DNA of 64,000 bases from Streptomyces sp. NBC_01485 (GTDB lineage: Bacteria > Actinomycetota > Actinomycetes > Streptomycetales > Streptomycetaceae). The notes below the pieces were generated by a model, which was not told the DNA's origin, ran no database searches, and saw nothing but the letters and a program-made list of their open reading frames with translations. Below are positions 51,155 through 58,814 of this stretch, in pieces (position 1 is the first letter of the stretch; the number at the start of each line of letters is the position of its first letter). The position numbers and the translations under genes were made by a program. The stretch covers positions 7,812,001 to 7,876,000 of the forward strand of contig NZ_CP109435.1 in NCBI RefSeq assembly GCF_036227125.1, given 5' to 3'.

Positions 51155-51180
51155 GCGGAGCGGAGAAGGCGGAGAAGAAC

Positions 51181-53277
51181 GTGCAGATCCTGCCGTACGG
51201 TTTCTGGCCCTCGCCCATCGACGCGACCCTCGCGGCGACGCACGACGGGCGCCCCGAGTACGTGGGTTTCGTCGGCGACGAGGTGTGGTGGACGGCGCCC
51301 CGGCCCACCGAGAACGGCCGCCGCACCCTCGTCCGGCGACGCGTGGACGGCACGGAGGAGTCCGTCCTGCCCGCGCCCTGGAACGTACGCAGCCGGGTCG
51401 TCGAGTACGGCGGACAGCCCTGGACCGGCACCGTGCACGAAGGTCAACTCCTGGTCGTGTTCGTCCACTTCGCCGACCAGCGGCTCTACGCGTACGAGCC
51501 CGGGCCAGGGCCGGAGCCCGGCGGCGAGCCGCGCCCGCTGACTCCCGTGTCCTCCGTGGGCGGTGGACTGCGGTGGGTGGAGCCGCAGTTGCTGCTCGAC
51601 CGGGGTGAAGTGTGGTGCGTGCTGGAGGAGTTCACCGGCGAGGGGCCCACCGACGTGCGCCGCGTCCAGGCGGCCGTACCGCTGGACGGCTCGGCCGCCC
51701 ACGACCGCGCCGCCGTCCGTGAACTCACCGACGACCGCCACCGGTTCATCACCGGAGCCCGCCTCTCACCCGACGGCCACCGGGCCGCCTGGCTGGCCTG
51801 GGACCATCCGCGGATGCCGTGGGAGGGGACGGAGGTCGTCGTCGCGGACGTCACGGCCGACGGCACCCTGAGCGACGCCCGGGTCGTGGCCGGCGGGCCC
51901 GGGGAGTCGATCGCGCAGGTCGACTGGATGCGGTCGACGGGCGGCGGGCGACGGTCGGCGGTCGACGGAGGACCGTCGACAGGCGAACGAGGACAGTCGT
52001 CGGGCGACTGTCTGCTGTATACGAGCGACCGTAGTGGCTGGTGGAACCTCTACCGTGACCACGAGCCCGTCTGTCCGCGTGCGGAGGAGTTCGGCGGGGC
52101 GCTGTGGAAGCTCGGGCACCGGTGGTTCGTGCCGTTGGAGAGCGGTCTCGTCGGCGTCGTGCACGGGCGGGGGGCCACCGCGCTGGGGATCCTCGATCCG
52201 GAGACCGGTGAGCTCGTCGACGCGGCGGGGCCGTGGACGGAGTTCGCGTCGACCCTCGCCGTGCACGGCGAGCGAAGCGAGATGGGGGTCCCCCCGCCCG
52301 GAAGGTGGGGGAGAGTCGTCGCCGTCGCGGCCAGTCCACGCAGCGCGTACGAGGTGGTGGAGCTGGACGCGCGGACCGGCCGGGCCCGGGTGATCGGCGC
52401 CGCGCACGACGACGCCGTGGACCCGGCCCACTACCCCGAGCCCCGGATCCGTACCTTCACCGGGCCCGACGGCCGGGACATCCACGCGCACGTCTACCCG
52501 CCCCACCACCCCGGCGTCGTAGCCCCCGGCCACGAACTGCCGCCGTACGTCATCTGGGCGCACGGCGGGCCCACCGGCCGGGCACCGCTGGTGCTGGACC
52601 TGGAGATCGCCTACTTCACCTCACGGGGCATCGGGGTCGCCGAGGTCAACTACGGAGGGTCGACCGGGTACGGGCGGGAGTACCGGGAGCGGCTGCGCGA
52701 GCAGTGGGGCGTGGTCGACGTCGAGGACTGCGCGGCCGTCGCCCTCGCCCTGGCCGACGAGGGCACCGCCGACCGCGACCGGCTGGCGATCCGCGGCGGC
52801 AGCGCGGGCGGATGGACCGCCGCCGCCTCGCTGACCGGCACCGACGTCTACGCCTGCGGCACAATCCGCTACCCCGTGCTGGACCTCGTGGGGTGGGCGA
52901 CGGGGGAGACCCACGACTTCGAGTCGCGCTACCTGGACAGTCTCGTCGGACCCCTCGCGGAGGTGCCCGCCCGGTACGCGCGGCGCTCGGCCGTCGAGCA
53001 CGCCGACCGGATCACCGCGCCGTTCCTGCTGCTGCAGGGCCTGGACGACGTGATCTGCCCGCCCGCCCAGTGCGAGCGGTTCCTGGCCGGCCTGACCCGA
53101 CACGCCCGGCTCACGGGGCGGCCGGTGCCGCACGCGTACCTCGCGTTCGAAGGGGAGGGACACGGGTTCCGGCAGGCGGCGACGATGGTGCGCGCCCTGG
53201 AGGCCGAGCTCTCGCTGTACGCTCAGGTGTTCGGGCTGCGTCTGCCCGGAATCCCCAGGCTGGAGCTCGTACGGTGA
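51181..53277 (+). CDS. S9-family prolyl-oligopeptidase-like peptidase
   Basis: A 698-aa S9C-type peptidase: an N-terminal beta-propeller (about 10-420) with L-S-P-D-G and T-S-D-R-S-G-W-W-N-L-Y repeats, then an alpha/beta-hydrolase domain with Ser541 in G-G-S-A-G-G, Asp in Q-G-L-D-D-V and His in G-E-G-H-G-F. Acylaminoacyl-peptidase or oligopeptidase activity is likely. The propeller carries two in-frame insertions of palindromic DNA (51930-52014 and 52267-52314), which add about 25 and 15 residues in loops. The GTG start has GGAG 6 nt upstream. Its stop overlaps the next start as GTGA. Confidence 0.92.
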   Translation: MQILPYGFWPSPIDATLAATHDGRPEYVGFVGDEVWWTAPRPTENGRRTLVRRRVDGTEESVLPAPWNVRSRVVEYGGQPWTGTVHEGQLLVVFVHFADQRLYAYEPGPGPEPGGEPRPLTPVSSVGGGLRWVEPQLLLDRGEVWCVLEEFTGEGPTDVRRVQAAVPLDGSAAHDRAAVRELTDDRHRFITGARLSPDGHRAAWLAWDHPRMPWEGTEVVVADVTADGTLSDARVVAGGPGESIAQVDWMRSTGGGRRSAVDGGPSTGERGQSSGDCLLYTSDRSGWWNLYRDHEPVCPRAEEFGGALWKLGHRWFVPLESGLVGVVHGRGATALGILDPETGELVDAAGPWTEFASTLAVHGERSEMGVPPPGRWGRVVAVAASPRSAYEVVELDARTGRARVIGAAHDDAVDPAHYPEPRIRTFTGPDGRDIHAHVYPPHHPGVVAPGHELPPYVIWAHGGPTGRAPLVLDLEIAYFTSRGIGVAEVNYGGSTGYGREYRERLREQWGVVDVEDCAAVALALADEGTADRDRLAIRGGSAGGWTAAASLTGTDVYACGTIRYPVLDLVGWATGETHDFESRYLDSLVGPLAEVPARYARRSAVEHADRITAPFLLLQGLDDVICPPAQCERFLAGLTRHARLTGRPVPHAYLAFEGEGHGFRQAATMVRALEAELSLYAQVFGLRLPGIPRLELVR
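51930..52014 (+). repeat. hairpin-rich in-frame insertion in the S9 peptidase gene
   Basis: Two perfect hairpins lie side by side: GTCGACGG-agga-CCGTCGAC (51961-51980) and GACAGTCG-tcggg-CGACTGTC (51992-52012), surrounded by further GTCGACGG-like motifs. The encoded peptide is Gly/Ser/Arg-rich and interrupts the normal propeller blade between D-W-M and C-L-L-Y-T-S-D. Similar GTCGNCGG motifs occur at 40981-41018. Confidence 0.65.
52267..52314 (+). repeat. palindromic repeat element inserted in frame in the S9 peptidase gene
   Basis: The segment contains GAGCGAAGCGAG, the palindrome GGGGGTCCCCC and a closing GGTGGGGGAGAG. From memory it resembles a short element scattered through intergenic regions of many Streptomyces genomes. 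Here it encodes E-R-S-E-M-G-V-P-P-P-G-R-W-G between A-V-H-G and V-V-A-V-A-A-S, which are contiguous in typical homologues, keeping the frame open. Confidence 0.7.
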
Positions 53278-54197
53278 AGGAACTGGTGCGGCCGTCGCGG
53301 CTCGCCGCCGGCGCCCGGGTCGCGGTCGTCGCGCCCAGCGGGCCCGTGGCGGAGGAGCGGCTGCAGGCCGGTCTCGACCTGCTGCGCGGCTGGGACCTCG
53401 ACCCGGTGGTCGCACCCCATGTGCTGGACCGGCACGCCCGGCTGCCCCACCTCGCGGGCACCGACGCCGACCGGGCCGCCGACCTCCAGCGGGCCTGGTG
53501 CGACCCGGACGTCGACGCCGTGCTGTGCGCACGCGGCGGTTACGGCGCCCAGCGCGTCGTCGACCTGCTCGACTGGGACGCGATGCGGGCGGCCGGGCCG
53601 AAGGTGTTCGTCGGCTTCAGCGACAGCACGACCCTGCACGAGGCGTTCGCCGTCCGCCTGGGCCTGGTCACGCTGTACGGGCCGGTGGCGGCGGGCATCG
53701 ACTTCATCAAGAACGCCCGGGCGCAGGACCATCTCAGGGCCACCCTGTTCGCCCCGGAGACCGTCCGCACGCTCACCTCCAGCGGCACGGCCATCGCACC
53801 GGGCCGGGCGCGGGGCGTCACCCTGGGCGGCTGTCTGACGCTGCTGGCCACCGGCTACGGCACCCCGCACACCCGCGCCGGCGCACGCGGCGGGCTGCTG
53901 CTGATCGAGGACGTGGGGGAGCCGCCGTACAGCGTCGACCGCGCCCTGACCCAGCTCCTGCGCACCGGCTGGCTGGACGGCGTCGCGGGCGTCGCGCTCG
54001 GCTCCTGGGACCGGTGCGGCCCGTACGAGGAACTGCGCCCGGTCCTCGTCGACCGGCTCGGCGGCCTCGGCGTGCCCGTCGTCGAGGAGCTCGGATTCGG
54101 GCACTGCGAGGGGGCGTCGACCCTGCCCTTCGGCGTGGGGGCCGTACTCGACGCGGACGAGGGCACGCTCACCCTCGACGCGCCCGCCCTGCGCTGA
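53274..54197 (+). CDS. LD-carboxypeptidase (S66, LdcA/MccF type)
   Basis: A 307-aa serine peptidase that cuts L-Lys/L,L-Dap-D-Ala bonds in peptidoglycan peptides or related conjugates. Signatures are V-A-P-S-G-P-V near the N-terminus, C-A-R-G-G-Y-G, nucleophile Ser116 in V-G-F-S-D-S-T, and the Glu/His partners in I-E-D-V-G-E and G-F-G-H-C. The GTG overlaps the S9 stop (GTGA), so the two are coupled. With DppA, M20 and S9 it suggests recycling of wall-derived D/L-peptides; MccF-like detoxification is the alternative. Confidence 0.92.
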   Translation: MKELVRPSRLAAGARVAVVAPSGPVAEERLQAGLDLLRGWDLDPVVAPHVLDRHARLPHLAGTDADRAADLQRAWCDPDVDAVLCARGGYGAQRVVDLLDWDAMRAAGPKVFVGFSDSTTLHEAFAVRLGLVTLYGPVAAGIDFIKNARAQDHLRATLFAPETVRTLTSSGTAIAPGRARGVTLGGCLTLLATGYGTPHTRAGARGGLLLIEDVGEPPYSVDRALTQLLRTGWLDGVAGVALGSWDRCGPYEELRPVLVDRLGGLGVPVVEELGFGHCEGASTLPFGVGAVLDADEGTLTLDAPALR

Positions 54198-54267
54198 CCG
54201 CACCTCACCCGCAGGGCCGGGCCCTTCCCACCGTGCGTGCGGGCGGCGGAGGGCTCACCCTGGTGGT

Positions 54268-54528
54268 ATGAGCCGGAAGACCTCGAAGACCTCCGAGCGC
54301 GGCGGGAGGCACAGCGGCGGGAACGCGGCGGTGACGCCCGCCCGGATCGCTGTCCTGGTGCTCGCCGTCCTCACCCTGATCTTCATCTTCCAGAACACCC
54401 GCGACACGAAGATCCGGATACTGATCCCCGAGGTCACGGTGCCGCTGTGGACGGCGCTTCTCGCCATGGGGATCATCGGCGCGCTGTGCGGCGCGTACTT
54501 CGCGTACACCAGGACACGGCGGCGCTGA
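54268..54528 (+). CDS. LapA-domain small membrane protein
   Basis: An 86-aa protein with a charged N-terminus (S-R-K-T-S-K-T-S-E-R) and two membrane helices separated by Q-N-T-R-D-T-K-I-R-I, the signature of the LapA (lipopolysaccharide assembly protein A) domain also found in Gram-positive bacteria. Function in actinomycetes is unknown. The nearest purine-rich motif, GGAGGG, is 15 nt before the ATG. It is followed 20 nt later by a GNAT gene. Confidence 0.8.
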   Translation: MSRKTSKTSERGGRHSGGNAAVTPARIAVLVLAVLTLIFIFQNTRDTKIRILIPEVTVPLWTALLAMGIIGALCGAYFAYTRTRRR

Positions 54529-54536
54529 CCCCGTCG

Positions 54537-54542
54537 TACGCT
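54537..54542 (+). promoter_or_regulatory. -10 box TACGCT of a probable leaderless GNAT mRNA
   Basis: TACGCT (TANNNT) ends 6 nt before the ATG at 54549, just after the LapA-gene stop at 54528. No ribosome site is visible. Confidence 0.45.
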
Positions 54543-54548
54543 GGCTCG

Positions 54549-55094
54549 ATGCCGCACACCGCGTCCCGCTACCTCGCCGAGGGCCCCCGCGTGGGGCTGC
54601 GCCACTTCACCTACGAGGACGGGCCGGAATTCACCGCCCGCGCGCGGGAGAGCAAGGAGATGCACCATCCGTGGCTGGCCCCGCCGGCCACCGCCGACGC
54701 GTACACGGCCTACGCGAGCCGGCTGATACAGGACCCGTCGAAGGCCGGCTTCCTCGTGTGCACCCGGGAGGACGGGGCCGTCGCCGGGTTCGTCAACATC
54801 AACAACATCGTCGAGGGCGCGTTCCAGAGCGGTGCGCTGGGCTACGGCGCCTTCGCGCACGCGGCCGGGCGGGGGCTGATGCGCGAGGCGCTCGACCTCG
54901 TGGTGGGGTACGCCTTCGGGCCGCTGCGGCTGCACCGCCTGGAGATCAACGTGCAGCCCGGCAACACCGCCTCGATCGCCCTCGCCCGGGCCTGTGGCTT
55001 CCGGCTGGAGGGCTTCTCCCCGAAGATGATCTACATCGACGGGGCGTGGCGCGACCACGAGCGGTGGGCGATCACCGCCGAGCTGCGGGCTTGA
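54549..55094 (+). CDS. GNAT-family N-acetyltransferase (RimJ-like)
   Basis: A 181-aa acetyltransferase of the RimJ/RimL group: V-G-L-R-H-F-T-Y-E-D near the start, acetyl-CoA loop A-A-G-R-G-L-M-R-E-A-L, then L-H-R-L-E-I-N-V-Q-P-G-N-T-A-S and A-R-A-C-G-F-R-L-E-G-F. These modify N-terminal amines of proteins or small molecules; the target is unknown. Its 3' end overlaps the converging DUF6204 gene by 23 nt. Confidence 0.88.
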   Translation: MPHTASRYLAEGPRVGLRHFTYEDGPEFTARARESKEMHHPWLAPPATADAYTAYASRLIQDPSKAGFLVCTREDGAVAGFVNINNIVEGAFQSGALGYGAFAHAAGRGLMREALDLVVGYAFGPLRLHRLEINVQPGNTASIALARACGFRLEGFSPKMIYIDGAWRDHERWAITAELRA

Positions 55095-55419
55095 AGTTGA
55101 TCTTCATGGTGTCGAGGTCCGTGACCGTCGACCGCAGGCCGGTGAAGCCGTGGCCGAGCTCCCGCAACGTCGTCTCGGCGCGCTCCTCGGCGAGCGCGCC
55201 CGCCATCTCCGGGCCGTCCGCCGCGTCCGACACCACCACGTACCGCATCGAGAAGTGCTTCAGCGGCGACGGCTCGTACGACAGCGTGCCCTCCTCGGTG
55301 AAGCGCATGCTGGTCAGCCCGTGGTCGGCGGCCTCGGCGAGCAGCCGGGCCCGGGCCGCCTCGGTGAGACCGTCCCACGTGCCCCGGACGATGACCCGGT
55401 AGGTGTGCTGCTCGCTCAC
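55072..55419 (-). CDS. DUF6204-like protein
   Basis: A 115-aa protein opening H-T-Y-R-V-I-V-R-G-T-W-D-G-L-T and ending I-N-F-K-P-A, matching a small actinomycete family (DUF6204) of unknown function with an alpha/beta ferredoxin-like composition. The GTG at 55419 opens on the conserved part; the frame continues to 55506 with a low-complexity extension. The 3' end is antisense to the last 23 nt of the GNAT gene, so the two transcripts overlap. Confidence 0.8.
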   Translation of the reverse strand: MSEQHTYRVIVRGTWDGLTEAARARLLAEAADHGLTSMRFTEEGTLSYEPSPLKHFSMRYVVVSDAADGPEMAGALAEERAETTLRELGHGFTGLRSTVTDLDTMKINFKPAARR

Positions 55420-55536
55420 TGTCGCTCGCTCACTTTCGTCCACGCTGCCGTTCCTGCGCGTCGGCCGTCGAACGCCCGACTCTACGTCCGCGTAGCCGCC
55501 CCGCATACGGAATTTCGCCCCGCCCGACGCCTCCCG

Positions 55537-55887
55537 CTAGCGCCCGCGCCGGTCGGCGTACTCGTACACCGCGCCGTCCGGGTGCCGGACGATCAGGTTG
55601 CGGCCCGCGGGGGTCGGCACCGGGCCGGCGAGGACGTCCGCGCCCAGCTCGGTGACGGTCTTGTGCACCTCGTCGACGTCCGTGACGGCGATCGTCGCGG
55701 CCACCTTGCGCAGCACCTCCAACTCGGCCGGGGGACCGCTCATCAGCAGGAAGCAGCCGACCGCCGCCACCCGCACCCCGCCCCGCTCGAAACGGAGCGC
55801 GTCGGTGCCCGTCAGACGTTCGTAGAAGGAGACCGAGGCCTCCAGGTCGTCGACACAGACACGCAGTGTTGCTCCCAGAATGTCCAT
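55537..55887 (-). CDS. VOC-family (glyoxalase-like) protein
   Basis: A 116-aa vicinal-oxygen-chelate fold protein made of two beta-alpha-beta-beta-beta units: L-R-V-C-V-D-D-L-E-A-S-V-S-F-Y-E-R-L-T-G at the start and V-R-H-P-D-G-A-V-Y-E-Y near the end. The usual metal His/Glu set is incomplete, so enzymatic function is uncertain; binding or resistance roles occur in the family. TAGGCT lies 7 nt before the ATG, consistent with a leaderless transcript. Confidence 0.85.
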   Translation of the reverse strand: MDILGATLRVCVDDLEASVSFYERLTGTDALRFERGGVRVAAVGCFLLMSGPPAELEVLRKVAATIAVTDVDEVHKTVTELGADVLAGPVPTPAGRNLIVRHPDGAVYEYADRRGR

Positions 55888-55894
55888 ACGGAAG

Positions 55895-55900
55895 AGCCTA
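55895..55900 (-). promoter_or_regulatory. -10 box TAGGCT of a probable leaderless VOC-gene mRNA
   Basis: TAGGCT (TANNNT) ends 7 nt before the ATG at 55887, with no ribosome site between. The same hexamer precedes the HEAT-repeat gene. Confidence 0.45.
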
Positions 55901-55955
55901 GTTGGTGCGCCGGCCCGTGGAGTTAGGCGTCCGTGACGTCGGGTACCCGCCGGCC

Positions 55956-56477
55956 ATGGAGCGCAACGAGCACCTGGACCATCCGGATCACCTGGATCAC
56001 CTGGATCACCTGGAACATCTCGACAAGCATCTGGACAAGCATCTGATCGACGAGCTGGCGCAGGTGGCGCGCGAGACGATCCGCGACGAACTGCGTGAGC
56101 AGAGCCGCAAGCAGCGCCGTACGGCCATGCTGTACGCCGCGTCCGGCGCCGTCGCCTTCTACGCGGGTGCGGCCGCGGCCCTCGCGGTGGGCCTGGCCCT
56201 CGGTGCCGGTCTGCCCGACTGGGTCGCCGCGCTGATCACCGCGGCGGTCCTCGGCGTCGTGGCGTACCTGCTGCGCGGCGCCGCCAAGCCGCACGCGTCG
56301 CGGCCCAAGAGCCCCGGGCGGGTCATCGGCGGCACGGCGCCGGCCGGGCCGCCCGGCGGTACGGGGCTGCCGTACCCGCCGATGCCGCCGGTCGCGCCCG
56401 GCGCCGGCCTGCCGGAACCGGGCGCCGCGCCGCGCGCGGACGACATCGACCCCGAGGGCCCGCACCACCGGCTGTGA
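55956..56477 (+). CDS. holin-like/DUF1469-like membrane protein with His-rich repeat N-terminus
   Basis: A 173-aa protein with three parts: an N-terminal H-L-D repeat tract (about residues 6-31) joined to an amphipathic helix (I-D-E-L-A-Q-V-A-R-E-T-I-R-D-E-L-R-E-Q); two membrane helices (about 53-72 and 80-105) with A-L-A-V-G-L-A-L-G-A-G-L-P, as in actinobacterial phage-holin-superfamily (DUF1469-like) proteins; and a Pro/Gly-rich cytoplasmic tail. Its function is unknown. The regularly spaced histidines could bind metal. The ATG at 55956 opens directly on the repeats, though no strong ribosome site is visible. Confidence 0.7.
   Translation: MERNEHLDHPDHLDHLDHLEHLDKHLDKHLIDELAQVARETIRDELREQSRKQRRTAMLYAASGAVAFYAGAAAALAVGLALGAGLPDWVAALITAAVLGVVAYLLRGAAKPHASRPKSPGRVIGGTAPAGPPGGTGLPYPPMPPVAPGAGLPEPGAAPRADDIDPEGPHHRL
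55971..56047 (+). repeat. 9-bp CACCTGGAT tandem repeat encoding (His-Leu-Asp)n
   Basis: Units CACCTGGAC, CATCCGGAT, CACCTGGAT (twice), CACCTGGAA, CATCTCGAC and CATCTGGAC follow each other, with AAG codons between the last ones. Several are identical, so recent slippage is likely. The product is a run of H-L-D/E triplets ending H-L-D-K-H-L-D-K-H-L. Confidence 0.85.
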
Positions 56478-56681
56478 TCAGCGGTCGCCGACGGGAGCCC
56501 GGCCGTCGGCCGGCGCACGTTTGGCGGCCGGTGCCGGGGGGACGCGGAGACCCTCGTACGACGACCGTCCGGGACAGCGGCACAACCGTCTCCGGACCCG
56601 CCCCCGGCCCGGTCGAGCGCGGTGATGCCCGCGCCGACCGCGTGGCAGCAGAAGTCGAAGCAGAAGGAGATCAGTAGCCCG

Positions 56682-58556
56682 ATGGACACCGCCGAACTCG
56701 CTGAACGCACTGAACTCACCGAACTCGGACAGCAGTTGAGGGTGGACAGTGTGCGGGCCTCCGCTGCTGCGGGGTCCGGGCATCCGACGTCCTCCATGTC
56801 GGCCGCGGATCTGGTGGCCGTGCTGTTCGCCAACCACCTCCGTTATGACTTCGACCGGCCCGCCCACCCCGGCAACGACCGCTTCGTCCTCTCCAAGGGC
56901 CATGCCTCGCCGCTGCTCTACTCCGCCTACAAGGCCGCCGGAGCCATCGACGACGAGGAACTCCTCACCTTCCGCAAGCTCGGGAGCCGGCTCGAAGGGC
57001 ATCCCACCCCGCAGCGGCTGCCGTGGGTCGAGACGGCCACCGGGTCGCTCGGGCAGGGGCTGCCGGTGGGCGTCGGCATCGCGCTGGCCGGGAAGCGGCT
57101 GGACCGCGTCGGGTACCGCGTGTGGGTGCTGTGCGGGGACAGCGAGCTCGCCGAGGGCTCGGTGTGGGAGGCCGCCGAACACGCGGGCCACGAGCACCTG
57201 GACAACCTCACCGCGATCGTCGACGTCAACCGGCTCGGCCAGCGCGGCCCCACCCGGCACGGCCACGACCTCGCCGCCTACGCCCGCCGCTTCCAGGCCT
57301 TCGGCTGGCACACGGTCGAGATCGACGGGCACGACGTGGACGCCGTCGACCGCGCGTACGGCGAGGCGAGCTCCACCAAGGGACAGCCCACGGTGATCCT
57401 CGCCCGCACCCTCAAGGGCAAGGGCGTCGAGTCCGTCGAGAACCGCGAGGGGCTGCACGGCAAGCCGCTGCCGGACGCCGACGAGGCGATCGAGGAGCTC
57501 GGCGGCATCCGTGACCTGCGGATCCGGGTGCACGAGCCGGCCGACGCCCGCATGCTGCACTCCGTCCCCACCGGGCACCTGGACCTGCCCCGCTGGGAGG
57601 AGGGAGACCCCGAAGAGGGTGTGGCGACCCGGGACGCCTACGGCCAGGCCCTCGCCGCGCTGGGCACCGCACGCGGGGACGTCGTCGTCCTCGACGGCGA
57701 GGTGAGCGACTCCACCCGCGCCGAGTTCTTCGCCAAGGAGCACCCCGACCGCTTCTTCGAGTGCTACATCGCCGAACAGCAACTCGTCGCCGCCGCGGTC
57801 GGTCTCGCGTCCCGCGGCTGGGTGCCGTACGCCTCCACGTTCGCGGCGTTCCTGACCCGGGCCCACGACTTCGTCCGGATGGCCGCGGTCAGCGGTGCCG
57901 GCGTCAACCTGGTCGGTTCGCACGCCGGGGTCGCCATCGGGCAGGACGGGCCCTCGCAGATGGGCCTGGAGGACCTGGCGATGTTCCGGGCCGTGCACGG
58001 CTCGACCGTGCTGTATCCCTGCGACGCCAACCAGACCGCCCGGCTCGTCACCGCCATGGCAGGCCTGGACGGCGTCCGCTACCTGCGCACCTCGCGCGGC
58101 GCCGGGCCGGTGATCTACGGGCCCGACGAGGAGTTCCCGGTCGGCGGCAGCAAGGTGCTGCGCTCCTCCGGCCGGGACCGGCTGACGATCGTCGCGGCCG
58201 GCGTCACCGTGCACGAGGCGCTGAAGGCCGCCGAGGCGCTCGACGGCGAGGGCATCGCCGTCCGGGTCGTCGACCTGTACTCGGTCAAGCCCGTCGACCG
58301 GGCCACGCTGCGGCGGGCCGCCGTCGAGACCGGGCTGCTGCTGACCGTCGAGGACCACCACGAGCAGGGCGGCCTCGGGGACGCCGTCCTCGACGCCTTC
58401 CTCGACGGGCGGCCGGTGCCCCGGCTGGTGCGCCTCGCCGTCGAGGCGATGCCCGGCTCGGCGAGCCCGGCCGAGCAACTGCACGCCGCGGGCATCGACG
58501 CCGAGTCGATCGCCGCGTCCGCCCGGCTGCTCGTGGAGCAGGCGATCGTGCCGTGA
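56682..58556 (+). CDS. tkt: transketolase
   Basis: A 624-aa thiamine-diphosphate enzyme of the pentose phosphate pathway. N-terminal features are A-A-G-S-G-H-P-T-S-S-M, S-K-G-H-A-S-P-L-L-Y, G-S-L-G-Q-G-L-P and the ThDP motif G-D-S-E-L-A-E-G ... V-D-V-N-R-L-G-Q; the Pyr domain holds D-G-E-V-S-D-S-T, I-A-E-Q-Q-L-V and G-S-H-A-G-V-A-I-G-Q-D-G-P-S-Q. At about 620 residues it belongs to the short, animal-like transketolase group rather than the roughly 700-residue bacterial TktA. GAACTC-type repeats encode its first residues (T-A-E-L-A-E-R-T-E-L-T-E-L). AAGGAG is 12 nt before the ATG, rather far. It may be a second transketolase. Confidence 0.92.
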   Translation: MDTAELAERTELTELGQQLRVDSVRASAAAGSGHPTSSMSAADLVAVLFANHLRYDFDRPAHPGNDRFVLSKGHASPLLYSAYKAAGAIDDEELLTFRKLGSRLEGHPTPQRLPWVETATGSLGQGLPVGVGIALAGKRLDRVGYRVWVLCGDSELAEGSVWEAAEHAGHEHLDNLTAIVDVNRLGQRGPTRHGHDLAAYARRFQAFGWHTVEIDGHDVDAVDRAYGEASSTKGQPTVILARTLKGKGVESVENREGLHGKPLPDADEAIEELGGIRDLRIRVHEPADARMLHSVPTGHLDLPRWEEGDPEEGVATRDAYGQALAALGTARGDVVVLDGEVSDSTRAEFFAKEHPDRFFECYIAEQQLVAAAVGLASRGWVPYASTFAAFLTRAHDFVRMAAVSGAGVNLVGSHAGVAIGQDGPSQMGLEDLAMFRAVHGSTVLYPCDANQTARLVTAMAGLDGVRYLRTSRGAGPVIYGPDEEFPVGGSKVLRSSGRDRLTIVAAGVTVHEALKAAEALDGEGIAVRVVDLYSVKPVDRATLRRAAVETGLLLTVEDHHEQGGLGDAVLDAFLDGRPVPRLVRLAVEAMPGSASPAEQLHAAGIDAESIAASARLLVEQAIVP

Positions 58557-58814
58557 GCGGCGGCGGGCCGCGGGCCGTGCGGGCAGGCCCGCCCCCTACT
58601 CGGTGCAGCGCGCGCCCTGGGCCCGGCCCGGCGGCGGCTCGACGCGCTGCGCGGGTGACGCCGTCGACGCGCCGCACGGGTTTCCGCGTGGCGGGCATCG
58701 CGCGACGAGCGGGCCGCGGGATGCCGAGGACGGCTGCCGGGGGGACGATGAGGTGCAGTATGGGAGGACGAGGACGAATGACGGCTGCGCTGCCGCTGCC
58801 AGGGAGGAGTCCCC

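Noticed and set aside
50149..51180. N-terminal extension of the S9 peptidase frame
   Set aside because: The extension lies entirely within the M20 gene in another frame; the GTG at 51181 has a ribosome site and fits the family start.
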